This document shows positions 1-6,782 of a stretch of 6,782 nucleotides of DNA, in pieces. The DNA lies in contig DATFXM010000018.1 in assembly GCA_035315885.1 (NCBI GenBank), positions 1 through 6,782 on the forward strand, written 5' to 3'. The position numbers and the translations under genes were made by a program. Each line of letters begins with the position of its first letter. Positions within the stretch are counted from its first letter, which is position 1. This stretch comes from DATFXM01 sp035315885 (GTDB lineage: Bacteria; Acidobacteriota; Blastocatellia; UBA7656). The notes beneath the pieces were generated by a model that was not told the DNA's origin, made no database searches, and saw only the letters and a program-made list of their open reading frames with translations.

Positions 1-23
1 GTGATGGGAATTCAAAACGACGA

Positions 24-52
24 CCGAAGTACGGACAGCGGACATCCTTCGG
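24..52 (-). terminator. Possible weak hairpin terminator downstream of the kinase gene
   Basis: About 33 bases past the kinase stop, on the kinase strand, a perfect 6-bp stem (CCGAAG / CTTCGG) encloses a 17-base loop. It is followed by TCGTCGTTTT. The stem is short, the loop long and the T-run only four bases and not immediate, so this is a candidate, not a confident terminator. Confidence 0.22.
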
Positions 53-85
53 CCAAGAGCACGGATACGATAGTCGCAGCGCGTT

Positions 86-2965
86 TCATGGTTTCTCATG
101 GCGGTTTAGATCTCGAAGCAGTATTACGTCGGTCATTTCGACTCCGCGGGAGCAAGCTATCTGCTTGCCGTCGCGCGACCAATCGAAGCGGAATATCTGA
201 TCCGTCGCGAAATCCGTAATCTGCCTTGGAGCGCCGCCGTCTATCGAAATGCTCCAGATGTTGGAGACACCTGCCCGATTGTCTATGTAGGTAAGGGCCC
301 TACCGTTTGGAGCCCATCGATAGCCGGGTCCTTCTTGCCTGAAGGCGTCGATATCGAGTACCTTCACAAGTTGCCCGTTGTTAGATTGGAAGATGCCCAC
401 CCTGTTTACCATAGAACCCTCCGTTTCGCTGGAACAGGCTGCTATCAGCTTTCCATCAGGCGAGGAAACCGGCTCCAGGGCTGTCCAGTCGCACACCTGA
501 GTCGCGCCGCTCCCGTCAGCCGATGCTCTCCAAATTGCAGGTTTCATCTGGTTTGAAAGCGGTGTGTACAGCACCGACTTCCCGTCCGGCGACCATGTCG
601 GCCAGAAATCGATCTGGCCATTGGTTAGTTCCTTGGGATTGCCGCCGTCTATGTCCATCCTCCATATATGGAACGTACCGATATTGCCGCCGCGATTGGA
701 GGTGAATGCGATATATCTACCATCGGCCGAAACCGATGGCATCATGTTTATGCCCGCATTTGAGGTAAGCTGCGTCTGGTTCTTTCCGTCCGAGCCCATT
801 ATCCATATGTCGATCGTTCCGCCAGCATCCGACACATAGACGATCCTGTCATCCGGGGTCCATGAAAGCTGATCGTACTTGCCCGAGCCGGAGGTGATCT
901 GCTTGGCCCGGGTCGCGTCTCCGTTAGGAACAATCCATATCTTCGCAACGGCCTCTGCCTGCACAGTGGCCAGCGCCGCCGAATCCCCAGTGAGGGTCAC
1001 GCCCGCGTAGTTGTTAAGATCGTTCGTGATCCGTTGCACCTTGCCTTCGGGATAGGACAGGTACCATATCTGGAACTGGCTTGCGCCGGGAGTCTGATCC
1101 ATGCCGCTGAGAACCAGCCCACTTCCATCGGCGAGCCAGGCCAGTCCCAGCGTCTGCAACCATCTTTGGGAGGTCAACGGTCTCTGAGCCCCGTTGTCGA
1201 CTCGCACTTCATGGACCGTGTGGTGATACCCGTCGACAAAGGTCTGGGCCGCGCAGGCTATCACCTTTCCGTCCGGAGACCACTGTGGATCCACGTAGCG
1301 TTCCGGGAACTGCATTGAAGCCAGTTTGCGCTCTGCGGAACCGTCGGCATTGGCGATGAACAGTGCCGTCTCTTTTCCCTTGTTCGAATTGCGCACGAAG
1401 ACAAACTCTTTGCGGTCCGGCGAGAAGCTTATGCGGCTATCAACATCTTCTAGAAGCTTCTTGGGACTACCCCCAAGCGCCGGCATCTGATAGAGAACAC
1501 CGATGACAGAATCTTTAGGTCTGCTTGCGAAATAGACATAGTTGCTGTCCGGCGAGAAGCTCAGGCCTGTATAAGCTGCATTACTCGGCGCCACGATCTG
1601 GACATTGGTGGCGGTGGCCACCTGTTTGATCCATAAGCTTCGTTGGCCTGCGTCTTCGACAAGATGAGCGAGGTATTTACCGTCAGGAGAGATTGCAGAA
1701 TCGATAGATCTCCCGGTGCTGGTCAGCTTGGTTATCCTGGTATTCTGAAAAGGCGATGACGCTGGTCCACTGTGCTTTCGCCCGACGAAGAAAGCAAGAG
1801 ACACCGCAGTGGCCAGAGCGGTGATTCCGGCGGAAATTAGGATCCATTTGCCAGGCCCTCCACGCCGTGCCGCCAAGACCAGCGGCACTGGGCCGGTGGG
1901 TGTTACCTGTTGACTGCTAGTGTAAGCCGAGTGGGTTGCCACCGCCGCGCGCACCGCCGGTTGAGCCAGTGTCGTCGATGGCGCCGAATACACCGCTGAG
2001 AGCAAGGGCTGCAACTCGTACTCTCTTACCAGTTCCTTTAAATCGATGTTCAAATCTCTTATGGACTGGTAGCGCTCGGCCGGATCTTTGGACAGGCTCT
2101 TGCGCACTATGCGCTGAAGCTCCGCTGGGGCTGCAGGATTCAGCTCTGCTATCGGCGGGGCGGGTGCATAGACAATCTTGTGCAGCGAATCGATCAACGA
2201 ATCACCCTCGAAAGGCCTGTTGCCCGTAGCGGCCTCGTAGAGGATGCATCCGAATGAGAATATATCTGAACGCTGATCCACAGGTTTGCCTTGCACCTGC
2301 TCAGGAGACATGTAGCCCACCGTTCCCATTACCATGCCGGCCCGTGACTGTTGCATTACTACGGTAGGCGCCTCTTCAAACTCATGGCTGCCGGGCTGAG
2401 CGGCGGCCAATCCCTCGGGTTCCACCAGTTTGGCCAGTCCGAAGTCGAGGACCTTAACATAGTCGTCTTCCGTGACCATTATGTTCTCGGGCTTCAAGTC
2501 GCGATGGACGATGCCGGCGCCGTGCGCTTTGGCGAGCCCGTCCGCCGCCTGTGACATATACTGAAGCAGTTTCTTCAACGGGATCTTCTCGCGATGTATT
2601 TTCGAGTACAGTGTCGTCCCGTCGACGAATTCCATCGCGATGTAATGGACGGTGCCGGTACGAGCAAGCTCGCCGGAATCACCGTCCGCTCCGGATGCGG
2701 CTGTCGAATCGTCTTGTCGGATGCTCGCTGTGACTTCTCCTGTTTCGTAGATGGTTACGATATTGGGGTGATTCAAAGCTGAGGCTGACTTCGCCTCCTG
2801 GACGAAGCGGCGCACCCGATCGGGATCTTGCACCAGGCTTTCGGGCAGGATCTTTAATGCAACCGGACGCTCCAGCATCGTGTCCTGAGCTTTGTAGACC
2901 TCGCCCATTCCGCCCTGGCCGAGCTTGCTAATGATGAGGTAGTGCGAGATTGTTTGCGATGCCAC
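86..2965 (-). CDS. Transmembrane Hanks-type Ser/Thr protein kinase with C-terminal PD40/TolB-like beta-propeller
   Basis: A 959-residue protein with an N-terminal eukaryotic-like kinase domain (about residues 8-315), one membrane segment (about 373-394) and a C-terminal propeller (about 410-950). Kinase landmarks are all present: glycine loop GQGGMGEV at 16-23, Lys38 in VALK, helix-C Glu57, HRDLKPEN at 154-161 (catalytic Asp156), DFG at 174-176 and SPE at 220-222, so it should be active. The region after the membrane segment carries about twelve SPDG-like blade motifs, for example near 426, 470, 514, 562, 791, 834 and 929. By family knowledge the kinase lies in the cytoplasm and the propeller outside the membrane, probably as sensor or scaffold; the ligand and substrates are unknown. 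The start is GTG at 2965. It places QTISHY just before the glycine loop, as is usual for this family, although the Shine-Dalgarno is weak. An Asp/Ser/Ala-rich insertion (about 80-105) is unusual. No operon partner is visible. Family call is firm; the biological role is open. Confidence 0.95.
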   Translation of the reverse strand: MASQTISHYLIISKLGQGGMGEVYKAQDTMLERPVALKILPESLVQDPDRVRRFVQEAKSASALNHPNIVTIYETGEVTASIRQDDSTAASGADGDSGELARTGTVHYIAMEFVDGTTLYSKIHREKIPLKKLLQYMSQAADGLAKAHGAGIVHRDLKPENIMVTEDDYVKVLDFGLAKLVEPEGLAAAQPGSHEFEEAPTVVMQQSRAGMVMGTVGYMSPEQVQGKPVDQRSDIFSFGCILYEAATGNRPFEGDSLIDSLHKIVYAPAPPIAELNPAAPAELQRIVRKSLSKDPAERYQSIRDLNIDLKELVREYELQPLLSAVYSAPSTTLAQPAVRAAVATHSAYTSSQQVTPTGPVPLVLAARRGGPGKWILISAGITALATAVSLAFFVGRKHSGPASSPFQNTRITKLTSTGRSIDSAISPDGKYLAHLVEDAGQRSLWIKQVATATNVQIVAPSNAAYTGLSFSPDSNYVYFASRPKDSVIGVLYQMPALGGSPKKLLEDVDSRISFSPDRKEFVFVRNSNKGKETALFIANADGSAERKLASMQFPERYVDPQWSPDGKVIACAAQTFVDGYHHTVHEVRVDNGAQRPLTSQRWLQTLGLAWLADGSGLVLSGMDQTPGASQFQIWYLSYPEGKVQRITNDLNNYAGVTLTGDSAALATVQAEAVAKIWIVPNGDATRAKQITSGSGKYDQLSWTPDDRIVYVSDAGGTIDIWIMGSDGKNQTQLTSNAGINMMPSVSADGRYIAFTSNRGGNIGTFHIWRMDIDGGNPKELTNGQIDFWPTWSPDGKSVLYTPLSNQMKPAIWRASADGSGATQVCDWTALEPVSSPDGKLIAACSSETEGSMVNRVGIFQSNNGQLVKVLDIDAFRQEGPGYRWAPNGRALTYIDNRAGVSNIWSISIDGGAPRQITDFATDQIFRFDWSRDGKQIACSRGVEMTDVILLRDLNRHEKP

Positions 2966-3580
2966 TGGATTTAGTCTCGCCCACGGAAGCGATAACGAAC
3001 CAATAGGAACTCTAATGCCCAGTTGGCATACTTTTCAATAAGGAAATCATTCAGGCCGCGAAAAGACCAATCTTTAGTATCCTCACAGTATTGGAGTCAG
3101 GTGCAAACGTCATAACAACGTCTTGGTGCAGCTTAGTAAGTAGAATTACAGAATTCTGCGGGAGCCTTAACAGACGAAAACCTTGCTTTATTCGCGGTAA
3201 TGAGAAGTTGCTATCGAGCGAGCGAGTCCATCACGGTTCTGGAGGCTTTGTATTCCGTGAGAGGCGTAGACGCTGTGCAAAGTAATTCGGAGTTGCGGTT
3301 CCTAGAATGTAGCCCTGGCGAGTCCGCGAGCCGGGGTATGCGGATCAAGAGAGACGTGAGTGAACACACACCGCTCAGCATTTTCCTTGATCCCAGGCAT
3401 CGTGTGTCCGTAGCATGTCCTGCACTAACCTCACGGTGGATGGAGCTTCAAACTACATCGACTTCCCCTGGCTCCCGATATCGCTAGGTCTGACCGTTGC
3501 GAGCGATTCACTTACAATCATTCTTTGAACCTTCTAATGCCTGATTAATGGTCTTATCTCGCATTCGAAGCGACAAATCT
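2966..3580. other. Intergenic region without a recognisable gene
   Basis: About 615 bases lie between the kinase start and the recombinase stop. Short open frames exist on both strands (for example plus 3200-3487 and 3415-3528), but none has a good ribosome binding site or a recognisable domain. The kinase promoter should lie in the left part, yet I could not find a convincing -35/-10 pair. A 10-bp palindrome, CAGAATTCTG, sits at 3149-3158. No tRNA fold or strong terminator was seen. The length suggests it holds decayed sequence as well as regulatory DNA. Confidence 0.5.
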
Positions 3581-4481
3581 TCATCCACCCAGATACTTTC
3601 CCGAAGACTCGGTCGGTCGTGCATGAAGATATCTGCCAGTTGTGGCGACTGATGCAAGGCCTAAAGTTGTTTGTACCAAATGAATTGGCGCCCCTCGATC
3701 AAGGCTATGAGACGCATGCGCGTGGCGCAGCCAGTGGGGGAGATACCTTCTTTCCAATTCCGGCCCGAACGGAAGCGGCGCGCACGATGCGTAGAACCTG
3801 GGACGGATGAAGTTGGCGGCCATTGAGTCGTGAGCGGAATACTGGATCATCGTCGCCAGCCCGCAACCGAAGGTCCAAGAGTTCTCCCCATAGACTCGCT
3901 GGCAGCAAGACTGCGCGCATTTTTTCTCCTTTGCCAAAGACTGTCATCTGGCCCTGTTCTCCTCGAGAACTTAAATCCCGCCATCGCACACCGCAAAGCT
4001 CCGAAACACGAAGGCCTCCGTAATAGAGAGTCTTCAGCATCAGACGATTTCGCTGACTGGGCTCAAGGTCGATCATTCTATGAACTTCGGACTCTTGAAG
4101 AATCCGCTCCGCTAGAGTGTTCTTTGCTTTCGGCAACTGCACGGCGGCGCCAACGTTGAACGGGATGTATTCGATCCTGTGGGCGAACGCTAAGAGCGAT
4201 TTAATGGCCGCCAGAGCTTGAGCTCTGCTTGATTGCGCGAGGCAAGATAAGGAGTCTGCGAACGCCTGTATGTCGCTCAATGAGATATGCGCGATATTCT
4301 TACCCGTGAGGGCTAGGAGGCGCCCAGCATTCGCCTTATAGGCTCGTTGAGTGTGAGTGCTACGACCGTGTATCCAGAGTGCGATTACCTGAGCATCGTT
4401 GTCTGCTCGGGCCAGAATCGTATGCGCACTGCACCCGAATAGCGTCAGACCTTCATGACGACATTGGTGCAAACCTCTCAT
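3581..4481 (-). pseudogene. Tyrosine recombinase / integrase (Xer-like), frameshifted and probably 5'-truncated
   Basis: Two overlapping minus frames (4481 down to about 3738, then 3736 to 3581) join into a 299-residue tyrosine site-specific recombinase if one C is removed from the C5 run at 3736-3740. Joined numbering gives a SAM-like core-binding domain at about 28-118, then the catalytic domain with Arg158 (GGLRVSEL), Lys184 (GKGEK), HWLRHAHASH at 249-258 (His249, Arg252) and the Tyr284 nucleophile in TTGRYLH. The family's second His/Trp, expected in LGHAS, is Leu275 (codon at 3656-3658). Without the frame correction the first frame ends in LAAPRACVS and lacks HxLR and Tyr, so it would be inactive. 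The first 20 or so codons (4424-4481) are antisense to a histidine kinase coding segment and look unrelated to integrases, so the true 5' end is probably lost. There is no good ribosome binding site before the ATG at 4481. Identity is clear; loss of function is likely but not proven. Confidence 0.88.
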
Positions 4482-5026
4482 TGATTGCCGGCCTCAGCGA
4501 TATGCTGAAACAGCAATCCCGATCAAGCGATCCGCAGACCGATGAGCGGCTTTCGTTGATTGCCTCGGTGTCCAGGCGCTCGGTCGACGCGATGAGCGAC
4601 ATCGTCTGGGCGATAAACCCAAACAGAGACCATCTCAGCGACCTCACACAACGAATGCGCCGATTCGCCAGCGAAGTATTCTTCTCGCGCGGCATTCGAT
4701 TTCGTTTCGACGCGCCGGATTCTGCCCGCGACACCAGGATTACCGCTGACGTTCGACGCGAAGTGTTCCTGATTTTCAAGGAAGGTGCGAACAACGCAGC
4801 TCGTCACTCCTGCTGCACTGAGGTAGAGATTACACTCCGAATCGACCGCGGAATGTTAGTGCTGAAGTTGAGCGACAACGGCAAAGGTATCGATGCGACC
4901 AGAGCCGATGGCGGTGAGGGTATGTTCACTATGCGGAAACGGGCCGAAAAGCTTGGAGGCAAGCTTACAGTTATTTCCAGCGCCGACACTGGCACGACGC
5001 TGATACTTAACGCCTTCTTAAAGTAG
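4436..5026 (+). pseudogene. 5'-truncated sensor histidine kinase: HisKA_3 (DHp) and HATPase_c domains only
   Basis: This remnant begins at RIASDLHDDIG, the phospho-acceptor box of HisKA_3 kinases (His codon at 4454-4456), and runs to a normal TAG stop at 5024-5026. It keeps the DHp helices, including DIVWAINPNRDHLSDLTQRM, the N box (FKEGANNAARHS), the G1 box (DNGKG) and a G2-like stretch (GGEGMFTMRKRAEKLGG). About 196 residues remain. Related kinases from memory are several hundred to about 1,000 residues long, with N-terminal Reg_prop propeller and Y_Y_Y domains; here no sensor or membrane segment precedes the H box. The open frame extends back to an ATG at 4379, but those 19 codons lie antisense to the recombinase and look unrelated, so that start is probably fortuitous. 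No response-regulator gene follows. The fragment could in principle be made as a soluble kinase core, but I favour a relic left by recombination. Confidence 0.85.
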
Positions 5027-5091
5027 AGCAACACTGAGAGAATTGATAGTGACTCGATGGCCTTCCTAGCGTAACTTGGTAGCGTCCTGTC

Positions 5092-5149
5092 CGCTAACCC
5101 GCTTGTTAGTTCTGCGCTTGTTAGTTCTGTAAAGCGGCAACCGTTAGCG
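5092..5149. repeat. Nested inverted repeat (stem-loop) enclosing the 15-bp duplication
   Basis: The outer arms are CGCTAAC (5092-5098) and GTTAGCG (5143-5149), a perfect 7-bp match. Immediately inside are CCGCTT (5099-5104) and AAGCGG (5132-5137), a perfect 6-bp match. The right arm pair is separated by a 5-base bulge (CAACC), the left pair by none. The fold has 13 base pairs around a 27-base loop. There is no T-run, so it does not look like a terminator. It only loosely resembles a recombinase target. Confidence 0.6.
5100..5129. repeat. Perfect 15-bp tandem duplication
   Basis: CGCTTGTTAGTTCTG occurs twice back to back, at 5100-5114 and 5115-5129, with no mismatch. It lies in non-coding DNA and mostly within the loop of the inverted repeat at 5092-5149. 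It may have arisen by replication slippage or be a small binding-site repeat; nothing nearby decides this. Confidence 0.9.
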
Positions 5150-5451
5150 CCGAATGACGACTGATGCGGCGACGGCAAAGCCTTGCTGTATTGGCCCTCG
5201 CCCCCTTGGCCCGCTCTCAACTTATGGCCTTGCGTTGCTGTGTAAATTCACGGTGACATCCCTCACCCAAGTGAAGTATCTATAGCCGCGCGCTCCAGGG
5301 AGCGTGTGAGTCGCCGCAATTAGCAACATTCGACGTGATGTTTCAAGCAAGCCTGCCGACCTCTTGCCCGTAGGGCCCTGAAACCGGCTTCGCAGGGGTT
5401 TCGCTGAGAAGCAGTACAAATCATGCGACGACCAGTCATTTGTATTAACCT

Positions 5452-6782
5452 ATGGCTTTAGCTACAGGGGGAATGAGTGCGCCAAGCGCGCTTTCCGACT
5501 ATAAAATCTGGCAGGTAATCCTGGCGGCAGCGGTCGGGACGATGATCGAGTGGTATGACTTCTTCATCATCGGCAGCCTAACCGTCGTCCTCGCCTTGAA
5601 GTTCTACCCGCCGGGGAACACGACCTTCGCTTACCTGGCCTACCTGGCGACCTTCGCGATAGGCCTCGTCGTCCGTCCCTTCGGTGCGCTGTTCTTCGGT
5701 CGTATAGGCGATCTGATCGGCCGCAAATATGCCTTTCTGGTGACGCTGATTATCATGGGTGGGGCGACCGCTGGAATTGGGATGTTGCCCACCTACGCGA
5801 CAGCCGGATGGTTCGCGCCCACAGTTTTGATTGGCATAAGAGTGCTGCAAGGCATGGCGATCGGCGGTGAGTATGGCGGCGCTGCAGTCTACATCGCCGA
5901 GCATGTGCCAGATCATAAACGAGGCTTCTACACGAGCTTCATTCAGATTTGCGGCCCCCTTGGCGTGTTCGGCTCGCTTGCCGTGATTCTGATCGTGCAG
6001 AACTCGCTGAGCCAGGAAAGCTTCAATAACTGGGGATGGCGAATCCCGTTCCTGCTCTCGATTCTTCTGCTCGCCATTTCGCTCTACATCCGCGTGCGCA
6101 TGAAAGAGTCGCCAATCTTTCGCGAACTCAAGAGCGCTGGGACGACGTCGGCCAAGCCGCTCAAAGAAGCTTTTACAAAATGGAGCAACTTGAAACTCGT
6201 CCTCATTTCGCTGTTCGGCGCGACCGCCGGGCAGGGGGTGCTTGCATTTACGTTCTACCCTTATGCGTTGTTCTATCTGCAGACGGTCCTCAGGGTGAAT
6301 GCGCAGTCGGCAAACAAAATTGTCGCGTTGGCGGAGCTACTCGGGATGCCGTTCCTCATAGTATTCGGCGCCTTGTCAGACAGGATCGGGCGCAAGAAGA
6401 TCATGATGGCCGGCTGCCTGCTCGCGGTGATCGGCTATTTCCCAATCTATAAGGCGATGGGGAGCGCCGCAGGCAATCATGTGGTGACGGTGCAATCCCA
6501 GAAGAATCAGGTTACTGGCGAGATTGCCCTGACGCCGCTCACGCAGGATGCGAGTGGCGCGTTGGTCCCGGCTCCCGAAGCGCCGGCGCCGAACCTACCG
6601 ATGCTCATCTTCCTGCTATTCATCCATCTAATCTTTTTCTGCATGGCGTACGGACCGCTCGCTGCGTACCTGGTAGAGGCCTTCCCTGCAAAGATCCGAT
6701 ACACGTCGTTATCACTTCCCTACCATATTGGCAACGGCGTCTTCGGCGGGTTACTGCCTCTGATCGGGCTGTCAACAATCGC
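5452..6782 (+). CDS. MFS transporter, metabolite:H+ symporter (MHS) type, 3' end beyond the window
   Basis: At least 443 residues are encoded and the frame is still open at the window edge. It is a polytopic inner-membrane symporter of the major facilitator superfamily. MHS-type signatures are GTMIEWYDFFIIG (29-41), motif A GRIGDLIGRK (83-92) between TM2 and TM3, RVLQGMAIGGEYGGA (130-144) in TM4, and the repeat of motif A, GALSDRIGRKK (306-316), between TM8 and TM9. A C-terminal segment reading YLVEAFPAKIRYTSLSL (406-422) is also typical. About ten hydrophobic segments are visible, with TM11 starting near the edge. Family members move small organic acids or osmolytes with protons; the substrate here cannot be named. 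A 46-residue, Pro/Ala-rich loop (337-382) separates TM9 and TM10. The start is ATG 5452, just after an in-frame TAA at 5446-5448, or the in-frame ATG 5473. An AGGGGG lies only one base before 5473, so neither start has a well-placed Shine-Dalgarno. Confidence 0.92.
   Translation, partial: MALATGGMSAPSALSDYKIWQVILAAAVGTMIEWYDFFIIGSLTVVLALKFYPPGNTTFAYLAYLATFAIGLVVRPFGALFFGRIGDLIGRKYAFLVTLIIMGGATAGIGMLPTYATAGWFAPTVLIGIRVLQGMAIGGEYGGAAVYIAEHVPDHKRGFYTSFIQICGPLGVFGSLAVILIVQNSLSQESFNNWGWRIPFLLSILLLAISLYIRVRMKESPIFRELKSAGTTSAKPLKEAFTKWSNLKLVLISLFGATAGQGVLAFTFYPYALFYLQTVLRVNAQSANKIVALAELLGMPFLIVFGALSDRIGRKKIMMAGCLLAVIGYFPIYKAMGSAAGNHVVTVQSQKNQVTGEIALTPLTQDASGALVPAPEAPAPNLPMLIFLLFIHLIFFCMAYGPLAAYLVEAFPAKIRYTSLSLPYHIGNGVFGGLLPLIGLSTI

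Larger units (their letters stand above)
5027..5451. other. Intergenic region with repeats, no recognisable gene
   Basis: About 425 bases lie between the histidine kinase remnant and the transporter. It contains the 15-bp tandem duplication and nested inverted repeat described separately. Small GC-rich hairpins occur at 5291-5304 (CGCTC / GAGCG) and 5380-5402 (GAAACC / GGTTTC), neither followed by a T-run. A minus-strand open frame of 65 codons (5222-5419) has no domain I recognise. No response regulator or other partner of the kinase remnant is present. TATTAA at 5443-5448 could be a -10 element for the transporter but has no clear -35 partner. Confidence 0.5.

Noticed and set aside
3200..3487. 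Plus-strand open frame of 95 codons in the gap before the recombinase
   Set aside because: It has no recognisable domain, no ribosome binding site, and low-complexity Arg/Ser/Glu composition typical of chance frames.
3415..3528. Short plus-strand frame (37 residues) beginning MSCTNLTVDGASNY that looks mildly protein-like
   Set aside because: It is too short, has no Shine-Dalgarno and matches no family I know; it could be a decayed fragment but this cannot be supported.
3581..5026. A complete insertion sequence or genomic island spanning the two pseudogenes
   Set aside because: I found no terminal inverted repeats, no target-site duplication and no tRNA attachment site at either side.
5092..5149. 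Calling the nested inverted repeat a true integron attC site
   Set aside because: The arms CGCTAAC/GTTAGCG miss two of the degenerate positions of the RYYYAAC/GTTRRRY consensus, the left spacer is absent, and the neighbouring recombinase is Xer-like without evidence of the IntI-specific domain.
5222..5419. Minus-strand frame of 65 codons between the kinase remnant and the transporter
   Set aside because: No domain, no ribosome binding site and no conserved neighbour; it may be a relic but the evidence is insufficient.
5578..5916. Minus-strand frame of 112 codons opposite the transporter
   Set aside because: It is antisense to well-conserved transporter motifs and has no domain of its own.
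6036..6452. Plus-strand frame of 138 codons overlapping the transporter gene
   Set aside because: It lies wholly within the transporter coding sequence in another frame and has an Arg/His/Gln-rich chance composition.
1..6782. A defence, toxin-antitoxin, CRISPR or retron-type system
   Set aside because: No direct-repeat array, reverse transcriptase, nuclease or toxin-like gene is present; the kinase and transporter look like ordinary chromosomal genes.

Overview
The window most likely comes from a soil-type member of the Acidobacteriota or a relative. This is an inference from gene content and moderate-to-high GC, with no marker gene to prove it. The pointers are a Hanks-type Ser/Thr kinase fused through one membrane segment to a TolB/PD40-type beta-propeller, and the C-terminal half of a histidine kinase that resembles the large propeller/Y_Y_Y sensor kinases common in that phylum.

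Layout. Positions 86-2965 (minus) hold an intact 959-residue transmembrane Ser/Thr kinase starting at GTG. About 615 bp without a convincing gene follow. Positions 3581-4481 (minus) hold a tyrosine recombinase broken by one extra C in a C-run, which separates the HxLR and Tyr part of the active site from the rest. It also has Leu in place of the second active-site His/Trp. Its 5' end abuts, head to head, the 5'-truncated remnant of a histidine kinase on the plus strand (about 4436-5026), which keeps only its DHp and ATPase domains. About 425 bp without a gene follow, containing a perfect 15-bp tandem duplication inside a nested inverted repeat. From 5452 to the window edge (plus) runs an MFS transporter of the metabolite:H+ symporter type, cut off by the end of the sequence.

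How the parts relate. The two intact genes, the kinase at the left and the transporter at the right, look like ordinary chromosomal genes with no visible functional link. The middle (about 3.0-5.45 kb) looks like a decaying recombination scar with two broken genes joined at a breakpoint and flanked by non-coding DNA. I found no CRISPR array, tRNA, rRNA, defence cassette or toxin-antitoxin pair, and no convincing new system. The points most worth a second look are the C-run frameshift, the head-to-head junction and the stem-loop with the 15-bp duplication.
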